Positions 7,156 to 12,793 of a DNA stretch of 12,833 bases are shown one piece after another. The notes under the pieces were generated by a model, which worked only from the letters and a program-made list of their open reading frames with translations, did not search any database and was not told where the DNA came from. The stretch is from contig DLAF01000004.1 in assembly GCA_002492725.1 (NCBI GenBank), forward strand, positions 1 to 12,833, given 5' to 3'. Source of the stretch: Lachnospiraceae bacterium UBA7054 (lineage in GTDB: Bacteria; Bacillota; Clostridia; Lachnospirales; Lachnospiraceae). The first letter of the stretch is position 1. Each line of letters starts with the position of its first letter. Position numbers and translations under genes: made by a program.

Positions 7156-8271
7156 CTATGATATCATCCTCCCCGCGTGATACAGTATCACCATTGCCCT
7201 GTAGGTGACATCGCACAGTTTTCTGGTCTTACTTTTCCAATCTTCTTCCAACTGTCCGCCGGAATAAGTTCCCATCCCTTTCAAGGTATTTTCGCAAAAA
7301 TTCACGCGGCAGATTCCCTGTTCGTCAATGGAATCGTAAATCAAATCAACTTCTGCTTTTAACTGCGGAACCAAATTGTACAAACCGCAGCGGCACATAT
7401 ACTCTACCAAATCCAGATACACCTCATGCGCTGCGCCTTTCTCGCCGAAAAGCTTCATTCCTTCCCGAAATGCGCCGCAGCACCCGACCAAATGCCCGAT
7501 ATCCACACAATAGGCCGGGGAATAATCAAGCTCGTTATCCTGCAAAAGTTTATTGAACGCTTCCGCAAGCATGGTAATATTTACTTCACTCCGCCAGCTG
7601 TCTGTATGTGCCAAAATGTCCAGATGATATCTGCAGGGCCATTTTTCCTGCTTGGGAAACACATAGGCGATTCCCTGAGGATTCACTCTCTCAGGACGCC
7701 TCTTTCTGATTTTCACAATGTCTGTCACCGAATCGATCTCCGTGACCCTGTGAAAGGATTCCAAAGATACCGCTATCTCTTTTGAAATATCAAAGGAAGC
7801 TTCATAGCCTGCTCTTGCCACGCAAGCCGCCATAATAATGTCAGACCCGGTCGCCGCATATTGATCGCAGTCCGTATCCCCGTCACCGAACAGATCCGAT
7901 TTCATTGTCCGAAACGCTTCAATGGCGTTCTTTAATACGGGCGTATCCCGATAAATCAATTTCTCTCCGAGATATTTTACACCCACTTCCTGATTCTCAT
8001 AAGGTCCGGCCTCTTTATTCTGTCCATGAAAGCCATTCCCCAGCCAGCCGTTTTCCTTTTGACAGGCAACGATGCCCTGAATGATCTTCTCACCCATGAC
8101 CCGCTCCTGCAATGCCTGTTTTTCTTCCTCTGTGATATTTTTCAGAATATCGTTTTTCACATGAAAAACAATGGACGGATTGGCATTTCCCAATAGGAAG
8201 CCTGTCATTTTCTCAAGTACGTCCTGCTGCAAGTGATCCGCCGCTTGCGCGGACTTCTTTTGCTTTTCCAT
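7156..8271 (-). CDS. Uncharacterised protein, possible alpha/alpha-toroid (terpenoid-cyclase-like) fold
   Basis: A 371-residue soluble protein with no signal peptide or membrane segment; I do not recognise a named family. The beginning has an early NPSIVFHVKNDIL motif and then ACQKENGWLGNGFHG. This pattern (a short 'residual chain' opening, then Q-x-x-x-G-W-x-G) recurs in bacterial proteins with a prenyltransferase/squalene-cyclase-like alpha/alpha barrel, and the rest reads as alternating helices. It is Cys-rich for its size, with clusters CVDIGHLVGCCG and EYMCRCG and a later CRVNFC, which may suggest metal binding. An upstream in-frame ATG at 8292 lacks a ribosome-binding site. The ATG at 8271 has GAAAGG 7 bases before it and is preferred; it gives MEKQKKSAQ. 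It is divergent from the cytidylate-kinase-like gene. The reading frame is clearly real, but the fold is a guess from sequence pattern. Confidence 0.75.
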   Translation of the reverse strand: MEKQKKSAQAADHLQQDVLEKMTGFLLGNANPSIVFHVKNDILKNITEEEKQALQERVMGEKIIQGIVACQKENGWLGNGFHGQNKEAGPYENQEVGVKYLGEKLIYRDTPVLKNAIEAFRTMKSDLFGDGDTDCDQYAATGSDIIMAACVARAGYEASFDISKEIAVSLESFHRVTEIDSVTDIVKIRKRRPERVNPQGIAYVFPKQEKWPCRYHLDILAHTDSWRSEVNITMLAEAFNKLLQDNELDYSPAYCVDIGHLVGCCGAFREGMKLFGEKGAAHEVYLDLVEYMCRCGLYNLVPQLKAEVDLIYDSIDEQGICRVNFCENTLKGMGTYSGGQLEEDWKSKTRKLCDVTYRAMVILYHAGRMIS

Positions 8272-8316
8272 CTCGTTACCTTTCTTCTGCATCGGTTTGT
8301 TTTAACCTGTAGAATC

Positions 8317-8345
8317 ATCTTAGCAAATGCAAAATAAATAGGCAA
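8317..8345 (-). promoter_or_regulatory. Candidate promoter for the gene at 7156-8271
   Basis: On the minus strand TTGCCT (8345-8340) and TAAGAT (8322-8317) are separated by 17 bases, with 4/6 consensus matches in each. It lies about 45 bases before the preferred start codon, leaving room for a short leader with the GAAAGG site. Confidence 0.35.
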
Positions 8346-8414
8346 GATTACACGATCATTTTCGCAATTGGCATCAACTGCCGCGGTAAATTGTCTGTCA
8401 AGTTTAAAAATAAT

Positions 8415-8443
8415 TTGAGAAATGTCAGAACATTGTATATAAT
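8415..8443 (+). promoter_or_regulatory. Strong candidate sigma-A promoter for the cytidylate-kinase-like gene
   Basis: TTGAGA (8415-8420) and a perfect TATAAT (8438-8443) are spaced by exactly 17 bases in an AT-rich stretch. The ribosome-binding site GAAAGGGGG (8468-8476) and the ATG at 8485 follow at normal distance. This is the best promoter match in the window. Confidence 0.7.
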
Positions 8444-8484
8444 AGAACTAAGTAAACGCATTTCGCGGAAAGGGGGACACACTT

Positions 8485-9084
8485 ATGTATGATGTCATTA
8501 CCATCGAACGGCGTTATGCCAGCGGAGGCCATGAGATCGGAAAAAAGCTGGCGGAAGCGCTGGGATATCAGCTTTATGACCGTAATATCCTGCTGCAGGC
8601 GGCACAAACGCTTGAAATACCGTTTTATAACATTGAAGCGCTGGAGGAAAGCAGTCCCGGCAATATCCTGATGAACCTTTCTAAAACACCTCTTGGCGGA
8701 CTTTCCGGGAACAAAAATCTGCCCCTCGCGGATCAGCTTTTTCTGGAAGAAAAACGCATCATCGAAAAGGCTGCCGCGGAAGGAAACTGCGTAATCGTGG
8801 GAAGGGCCTCCGGTTATATTTTGAAGGAACGAGCAAACAGCCTGCATGTCTTTATCTATGCCGACCACGAGAAGCGGCTTCAACGCGCTATAGAACGGGA
8901 GGGCATTCAGAAGTCGGAGGCAGAAAACGCCATGAAAAAGAACGATAAACGAAGAAAGAATTTTTACAATGCACTCACCACCCAAGAATGGGGCGACCCG
9001 AAAAACTATGATCTGTACATGAACGCCGGAAATCTGGGAATCGAAGCATGTGTCAGGATTTTGATGGAGGCAGCAAAGGGATGA
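8485..9084 (+). CDS. Cytidylate-kinase-like family protein
   Basis: A 199-residue protein of the cytidylate-kinase-like family (Pfam Cytidylate_kin2 type), a P-loop kinase relative common in Clostridia whose true substrate is mostly unproven. It opens MYDVITIERRYASGGHEIG, where the ASGGHEIGKKLAEALG stretch is the family's nucleotide-binding loop and first helix (residues 12-27). It then has YQLYDRNIL, the strand CVIVGRASGYIL (about 101-112), and a basic lid-like region with EKRLQRAIEREG and MKKNDKRRKNFYNA. Length matches the family. A GAAAGGGGG ribosome-binding site lies 8 bases before the ATG. It is a single-gene transcript by appearance: strong promoter in front, hairpin at the end. Family call is secure; the claim of CMP kinase activity is not, because these proteins usually coexist with the housekeeping Cmk. 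Confidence 0.88.
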   Translation: MYDVITIERRYASGGHEIGKKLAEALGYQLYDRNILLQAAQTLEIPFYNIEALEESSPGNILMNLSKTPLGGLSGNKNLPLADQLFLEEKRIIEKAAAEGNCVIVGRASGYILKERANSLHVFIYADHEKRLQRAIEREGIQKSEAENAMKKNDKRRKNFYNALTTQEWGDPKNYDLYMNAGNLGIEACVRILMEAAKG

Positions 9085-9101
9085 GCTTATGCTCATCCCT
9101 T
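9076..9101. terminator. Hairpin at the end of the cytidylate-kinase-like gene, probably bidirectional terminator
   Basis: AAGGGATGAGC (9076-9086), loop TTAT, GCTCATCCCTT (9091-9101): an 11-bp perfect stem. The TGA stop of the kinase gene (9082-9084) lies inside the left arm. The following T-run is only two to three bases on either strand, so termination is plausible but not canonical. On the minus strand it would close the lipoprotein transcript. Confidence 0.6.
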
Positions 9102-9163
9102 GCAGTCCATCGCTCTTTTCATGGCAGATATTTTTCATTTTCCTGTTTTCTATTCTCAGAAAA

Positions 9164-9625
9164 CTACAGCATTTCCAGCCATGCGGGACTTTCCGGGCTG
9201 ACCGTTTCTTCTGCGGCCTCATCCATGGAGATCAGCAGCCGTCTGTCATATTCTCCATCCCGATCGCCGTCAAATTGCATTTGGACATAATCATCCCCAA
9301 CATAGTAGGCAGTACCGGCGCCTTCCAGCCTTTCAAATACTGCCGTTGCCGCATCATCCGCTAAGACCGTACCCGCCGTTTCTTCATCGTATGTCCCTTC
9401 AAAAATCACGCAGATAGACGAATCGGGAATTTCTCCCATAAAGCGGGTTGCGTGATAAAACTCCGCTTCTTTTCCCGTTTGCGCCTGAAATTTTTGATAA
9501 GATATCGTTTCGTATGCTTTTACTGTATCCGCAATACTGATTGTGCTTTTTTCACCGCCACCGCGCCCACAGGCAGTTAGCAGAATACACACGCCTGTCA
9601 GAATGGCGATCCGCTTTTTGTGCAT
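9164..9625 (-). CDS. Small predicted lipoprotein of unknown function
   Basis: A 153-residue protein starting MHKKRIAILTGVCILLTACG: a basic N-terminus, a short hydrophobic stretch and a lipobox LTAC with the modifiable Cys at residue 19. After lipid attachment it would sit on the outer face of the membrane. The mature part is acidic and includes a Gly-Asp-rich stretch (QFDGDRDGEYDRR, about 119-131) and ends in AWLEML. No domain is recognised. The frame is open further upstream, but the ATG at 9625 is chosen because AAGGAG lies 7 bases before it and a signal peptide follows at once. A small AT-rich inverted repeat, GTTTTC/GAAAAC (9145-9164), overlaps the stop. The tRNA-like element at 9652-9726 occupies its leader on the same strand. 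Confidence 0.82.
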   Translation of the reverse strand: MHKKRIAILTGVCILLTACGRGGGEKSTISIADTVKAYETISYQKFQAQTGKEAEFYHATRFMGEIPDSSICVIFEGTYDEETAGTVLADDAATAVFERLEGAGTAYYVGDDYVQMQFDGDRDGEYDRRLLISMDEAAEETVSPESPAWLEML

Positions 9626-9651
9626 TCCGATTCTCCTTAGCTTTCTATTGC

Positions 9652-9726
9652 GGGGATGGTGAGGGTCAAACTCACAATCGCCGGGAACTATGTTCCCGAC
9701 CACTTTACCATTTACGCCACATCCCC
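9652..9726 (-). tRNA. Degenerate tRNA-like element (tRNA pseudogene or tRNA mimic) in the lipoprotein leader
   Basis: Seventy-five bases that fold as a tRNA on the minus strand. The acceptor stem GGGGATG/CATCCCC has 7 perfect pairs, the anticodon stem CGGGA/TCCCG 5, and the T stem GTGAG/CTCAC 5 with a 7-base loop directly abutting the acceptor. The D region keeps T8, A14, a purine 15, GG at 18-19 and A21. Against a working tRNA: the D stem is weak (mismatch plus G-U pairs), the anticodon loop ACATAGT has C instead of the invariant U33, and its ends can pair further. The T loop is TTTGACC, lacking the conserved C56. The variable region is 6 bases, and no CCA is encoded (GCA follows). It ends 13 bases before the lipoprotein ribosome-binding site. 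No amino acid is assigned. Either a decayed tRNA or a tRNA-shaped leader RNA. Confidence 0.55.
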
Positions 9727-9733
9727 ATGATGC

Positions 9734-10191
9734 TTAGCCAGTCAGCCCATTCACACAATAACCGTCGTAAGAAATACGATATTCATCACGAGAATCCAGA
9801 CCAAATTCGTGCATTGTTTTCCTATCTTCACTGATTAAAATAAACCCTTTGGCTCTTGGATCTATTTTGCTTCATAAGTCGTGAACAGCATATCTAATGT
9901 CTATCAACTGTATTTTCACAATATAATCACTTAACCATAAATAGTAAATATCATTCCCCTTAAGATGTAAAAGATCAACAATCCAATTTATGATTTCCTG
10001 TACCTCCGCCAAGTACCATATCTCTGCATCAGGTGACTTTGCAGAATCAAAGAAACCTATCTCTTGCAAATTATCGTGACGAAAGATGTTTTGTTCTTCA
10101 TAATCTAAGATTTTGATCCCACCAATTTCGGAAAGTAGATTCTTCGTTTTCTGTAATGCCTTTTCTAATTTAATAAATCTCTGTCAACCAT
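9734..10191 (-). pseudogene. Decayed gene for an unknown protein of about 150 residues: N-terminal frameshift and in-frame TGA
   Basis: ATG at 10191 has AAGGAG 5 bases upstream and reads MVDRDLLN then a stop. If the frame is shifted at about 10178-10181 (GAGA looks like a two-base gain), it reads MVDRFIKLEKALQKT and continues well: NLLSEIGGIKILDYEEQ, then FFDSAKSPDAEIWYLAEVQE, to RYAVHDL and a TGA at 9872-9874. The same frame carries on past the TGA as SKIDPRAKGFILISEDRKT and ends NGLTG at 9734. The TGA falls where TGG (Trp) would fit well. Two independent lesions indicate a pseudogene. I do not recognise the family; size, acidic character and the DUF6678-like neighbour 30 bases upstream are reminiscent of orphan immunity-type proteins, but that is a guess. 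Base composition is markedly AT-rich. Confidence 0.6.
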
Positions 10192-10221
10192 ATCTGCTCC
10201 TTACGGTCCATTTTCAATATA

Positions 10222-10635
10222 TCAACGGTAACCATAAATACAATATACCCCATCATTTTCTTCAAATGGAATACTATACTTCTTCAACAATGCCACAAAA
10301 ACATCTTCCGCACTGATCATCTCCGGTTCTATAAGCGCCCCGCATCTCCTTAAATATCTTGGTCGGACTTTGACCCATTCCACTGCAAATGAAGCATCAA
10401 AATAAGCTCCTTCAATTGCAAATGCATAATACCAATCTCCCAAATAATAAACATCGCTTTGAAAATCTGCTTCTTCGACGCACTCTGTATCAAGATACTT
10501 TATAATGAAAGGCGGTTGAAAAGGCATCTCATTCAGCATCGCGCTGCGAAGTTCATTCCATTTTGTAGCATTCATATAACTGGATAGATTTTTTTGTTGA
10601 ATAATTTTTCTTACCTTTTCCTTCATGTCCTTCAT
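10222..10635 (-). CDS. DUF6678-like small protein
   Basis: A 137-residue soluble protein starting MKDMKEKVRKIIQQ. It has SSYMNATKWNEL near the N-terminus, a middle YYLGDWYYAFAIEG, the stretch WVKVRPRYLRRCGALIEPE, and ends GVYCIYGYR. The WxxVRPRYL...G.LI.PE block and the VxCIYGY ending fit my memory of the DUF6678 family, which has no established function and often occurs as an orphan gene in Firmicutes; this should be confirmed by profile search. AGGAGA 9 bases before the ATG at 10635 supports this start over the upstream in-frame ATG at 10659. The start codon is one base after the stop of the cupin remnant, so it is translationally close-coupled to that frame. It lies in the AT-rich block. 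Confidence 0.72.
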   Translation of the reverse strand: MKDMKEKVRKIIQQKNLSSYMNATKWNELRSAMLNEMPFQPPFIIKYLDTECVEEADFQSDVYYLGDWYYAFAIEGAYFDASFAVEWVKVRPRYLRRCGALIEPEMISAEDVFVALLKKYSIPFEENDGVYCIYGYR

Positions 10636-10636
10636 C

Positions 10637-10813
10637 TTATCTTTTCTCCTGATAAGCATACCCGAAATTAATCGGCGGCGCCGTCACGGAAACATATACA
10701 AACTCACCTTCCCCGTCATTGAACAGCCCATGAACGTCTCCATCCGCAAAGCGAACGACATCGCCGGCTTTAAATTCCGTTTCCTGAGCTTCCCCATTGA
10801 TAGTATTCGTCAT
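10637..10813 (-). pseudogene. C-terminal fragment of a cupin-domain protein
   Basis: A 58-residue frame from an ATG at 10813 (no clear ribosome-binding site) reads MTNTINGEAQETEFKAGDVV, then FADGDVHGLFNDG, then EFVYVSVTAPP and ends FGYAYQEKR. The G-D-V-V...G-D-V-H-G-x-x-N block is the second conserved cupin motif, followed by the expected closing strand. The first cupin motif with its metal-binding histidines, which should precede it, is missing. The same frame is open back to about 10868, overlapping the 3' end of the acetyltransferase gene, so the front half seems to have been lost where the two genes now join. Could instead be a genuine half-size protein, but it cannot make a complete cupin barrel. 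Confidence 0.55.
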
Positions 10814-10826
10814 CTGATCAAATTCG

Positions 10827-11414
10827 CTACCGTCTTCGTTCTTCTCTGTGAAAGAAGTATCCCAGATTGATTCTTACTTCCCGTCTTTTGATATCATTAT
10901 TTGTGTAACAGCATGTGTCAAAACCAATCAGTTCAAATCCTTCGTGCAGATAAAAACCGATCGCGTTCGTATTACATGATTGTGTTTCCAAAATCAGGGC
11001 ACGCCTTTTCTGGTTGATGGCAATCTCTTTTGCCTTGTCCATCAGCCTTTTCCCGATCCCCTGATTGCGGAGCGCATCCGCCACCCATAATTCTGTCACC
11101 ATAAGCCTGTTTGACCATTCCTCGGGGCATACCTCTATGCACGCCAACAAATTACCGCTATCGCCTACCACACCCCATGCCTGCGCTTTCTCCCAGTGAT
11201 CCTGATATAAAGAATCCGGAAAATCATATTCCTCCGGGGTATGCACGATTTCTGTTTCCGCCTTTTTCCTGATTAACGAAATTGTACATCCGCTGCTATC
11301 CAGCGGATCAATGATCATATCATAGAAGCTGTCGCTTTTGGTCACGAGCGGTATCGTTACACCTTTCCAGTTTTCTTTCGGCAATTCAATTATTTTGAAA
11401 TTGCTGTGATCCAT
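10827..11414 (-). CDS. GNAT family N-acetyltransferase
   Basis: A 195-residue GNAT-fold acetyltransferase transferring acetyl from acetyl-CoA. It shows the acetyl-CoA loop in LWVADALRNQGIGKRLMDKA (109-128, with the Q-x-x-G-x-G/A type core QGIGKR), then RALILETQSCNTNAIGFYLH (138-157) and GFELIGFDTCCY (159-170). The LETQ...N..A..FY...GF..G..DT..Y pattern resembles streptothricin acetyltransferases of the Sat type, but also occurs in GNATs of unknown substrate. AAAGGA upstream of ATG 11414 fixes the start; the open frame extending further upstream is the shadow of the preceding gene. It follows the ANT(6)-type gene by 31 bases. The C-terminal residues after YFFHR (EERRR) overlap the cupin remnant and may be a novel tail acquired at that junction. 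Confidence 0.85.
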   Translation of the reverse strand: MDHSNFKIIELPKENWKGVTIPLVTKSDSFYDMIIDPLDSSGCTISLIRKKAETEIVHTPEEYDFPDSLYQDHWEKAQAWGVVGDSGNLLACIEVCPEEWSNRLMVTELWVADALRNQGIGKRLMDKAKEIAINQKRRALILETQSCNTNAIGFYLHEGFELIGFDTCCYTNNDIKRREVRINLGYFFHREERRR

Positions 11415-11445
11415 GCGTTTTTTCCTTTCACAATTCATATCGTAT

Positions 11446-12306
11446 CTATTGGGCTTTTGCCATCTGATATACAGATTCCAAATAAGACCTTGCGGCTCTG
11501 CCCTCTTCTTTATGATACTCCCATCCCAGCTTCTCTCCGACATACTGCGCCGTCGTTTCAAACAGTGTACACATCTTAAAAACAGCCTGCCACGCATGAT
11601 CCACATTACAATCAAAATACGTTTCCAAAAACATCTGCCATTCTTCTTCCGAAAGCCACCGATATAGGTATTTCGATGATTTTCCCGTGCTGACAGACCA
11701 ATCTGTCAAAATACCGACTTTCCAATTCAGCATCATGATCATTTGTTTTCTAACAACTTCGTTTGTCATATCCTGCACATAGGGCATTTCCTTTCGCCAA
11801 AGACCTTTCGCGATATTATTCGTACACCACCAATAATCATTGCAAACCGCATGGTACTGTTCTTCCGTCGGCTTTTTTACCCAACGCTGACTGTCTGTCG
11901 CTTCCTCTATCTGCGGCAATATCTTATCTTTGTCCAGCAATATTTTGCAGAGCTTATCATCCTGAATGTGCTGCAATGCATAGTTTACGGTCTGCACAGT
12001 TAAGTCGATGCGGATTCCGTCCGTAAATTGCATCAGCCAGCCATATGAATTTCCCTTATCACTTGGATAGTAAGGGTTTTCATCCGGATACTGCATATAG
12101 AGAATGTCGCCGAAACGATTGATCCAGTCTCTATCCACAATAAAGCTTTCGGTTTCTTCCGCAACGTAGACGATATCGTAATCCTGAAACATATCTCTTG
12201 GAACGTTTACGTTTGTTCTCGAACCATTCATATATACCGCTTTGATTCTGGCATCGCTTTTTGCAATCCCCAAAATAAGGTCGTACATTTCTGTTTCCGT
12301 TCTCAT
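11446..12306 (-). CDS. ant(6): ANT(6)-type aminoglycoside 6-adenylyltransferase (AadE/AadK-like)
   Basis: A 286-residue nucleotidyltransferase that closely follows the ANT(6) family, which adenylylates streptomycin at the 6-hydroxyl using ATP. The start MRTETEMYDLIL is typical. NGSRTNVNVPRDMFQDYDIVY (27-47) contains the GSR of the nucleotide site and the metal-binding Asp pair D42 and D44. The third Asp is in GIRIDLTV (D101). Further matches are DKDKILP, the CNDYWWCTNNIAKGLWRKE region, and MLNWKVGILTDWSVSTGKSSKYLYRW. Length agrees with AadK (about 284). GGAGG lies 7 bases before the ATG at 12306; an upstream in-frame extension is the shadow of the preceding small gene. All catalytic residues are present, so activity is plausible. 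It sits in a chromosomal-looking operon without any visible IS or integron, so it may be an intrinsic rather than recently mobilised gene. Confidence 0.9.
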   Translation of the reverse strand: MRTETEMYDLILGIAKSDARIKAVYMNGSRTNVNVPRDMFQDYDIVYVAEETESFIVDRDWINRFGDILYMQYPDENPYYPSDKGNSYGWLMQFTDGIRIDLTVQTVNYALQHIQDDKLCKILLDKDKILPQIEEATDSQRWVKKPTEEQYHAVCNDYWWCTNNIAKGLWRKEMPYVQDMTNEVVRKQMIMMLNWKVGILTDWSVSTGKSSKYLYRWLSEEEWQMFLETYFDCNVDHAWQAVFKMCTLFETTAQYVGEKLGWEYHKEEGRAARSYLESVYQMAKAQ

Positions 12307-12328
12307 GACCGCGCCTCCGTTATTCGTT

Positions 12329-12526
12329 TTAGAATTTACAGTCCGTCTCCTCCGCGTCAAACAGCTTTCCCGTGGCAAAAGGACTTCCCACATCACAGCG
12401 TCCATGATGGTACGTCTTTTTTCGCTCTCCTCCGTGAAGTTCTTCCGAGGTCTCCACCTTGATACGGCTGACACCTTCTTCTGTCAGATGATCCAACATG
12501 CCGATCACATCATCAATATTACTCAT
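12329..12526 (-). CDS. Small His/Cys-containing protein of unknown function
   Basis: A 65-residue soluble protein starting MSNIDDVIGMLDHLTEEGVS and containing the compact motif TYHHGRCDVGSPFATGKLFD (about 39-58) and a final Cys (DCKF). The YHHGRCDxGSP motif puts two His and a Cys close together, which would suit metal or cluster binding; this is an inference. GGAGGG lies 6 bases before the ATG. It follows the ferredoxin gene by 16 bases and precedes the ANT(6) gene by 22, so all three are probably co-transcribed. I have the impression that such proteins commonly accompany a short ferredoxin in Lachnospiraceae, but I cannot name a family. Confidence 0.75.
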   Translation of the reverse strand: MSNIDDVIGMLDHLTEEGVSRIKVETSEELHGGERKKTYHHGRCDVGSPFATGKLFDAEETDCKF

Positions 12527-12542
12527 CTGTTTCCCTCCGTTT

Positions 12543-12728
12543 TTACAATACCAACGCCTTTTTCGGACATAGCTTAGCACATTTGCCGCAGCCAATACAC
12601 TTGTCATAATCAATTTGAGGCGCTTCAAAATCTTTCTGGCTCAGCGCTCCCACCGGGCAAACCTTTACCGCCGGACATTTGTGATTTTGAGGACAGTTTT
12701 CCAATACCATCTTTAATGTTTTCTGCAT
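12543..12728 (-). CDS. Short 4Fe-4S ferredoxin-type protein
   Basis: A 61-residue protein with the classical cluster motif CIGCGKCAKLCP (Cys44, 47, 50, 54) near its C-terminus. An N-terminal half has Cys12, Cys18 and Cys24 spaced C-x5-C-x5-CP, unlike the usual CxxCxxCxxxCP. At least one 4Fe-4S cluster (Cys44/47/50 with Cys24) is expected. The residual Cys12/18/54 could hold a second, atypically ligated cluster. No leader or membrane segment, so a cytoplasmic electron carrier. AAGGAG 7 bases before the ATG supports the start. It is the first gene of the minus-strand run, paired with the YHHGRCD protein. Its partner enzyme is not in the window. Confidence 0.88.
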   Translation of the reverse strand: MQKTLKMVLENCPQNHKCPAVKVCPVGALSQKDFEAPQIDYDKCIGCGKCAKLCPKKALVL

Positions 12729-12763
12729 AACAGTACTCCTTCCCTATCAAATGAATTGTTCTG

Positions 12764-12793
12764 ATTTTACCACAATGCCGCACCGCTCGGCAA
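12764..12793 (-). promoter_or_regulatory. Candidate extended -10 promoter for the ferredoxin-led operon
   Basis: On the minus strand TTGCCG (12793-12788) precedes TAAAAT (12769-12764) by 18 bases, and a TGG just before the -10 gives an extended -10 (TGnTAAAAT). It lies about 35 bases upstream of the ferredoxin ATG. The remaining bases to 12833 show no gene. Confidence 0.45.

Noticed and set aside
8425..9222. A 265-codon minus-strand frame opposite the cytidylate-kinase-like gene
   Set aside because: It overlaps the kinase gene completely, has no domain pattern and crosses the terminator hairpin and a strong promoter.
9738..9815. A stand-alone 26-residue peptide starting at the ATG near 9815
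   Set aside because: The frame extends upstream through protein-like sequence into the decayed gene, so the ATG is better read as an internal Met.
9872..9874. In-frame TGA as a possible selenocysteine codon
   Set aside because: The position fits Trp in context, there is no redox motif around it, no selenocysteine insertion hairpin was evident, and the same gene carries a second lesion. Nonsense mutation is simpler.
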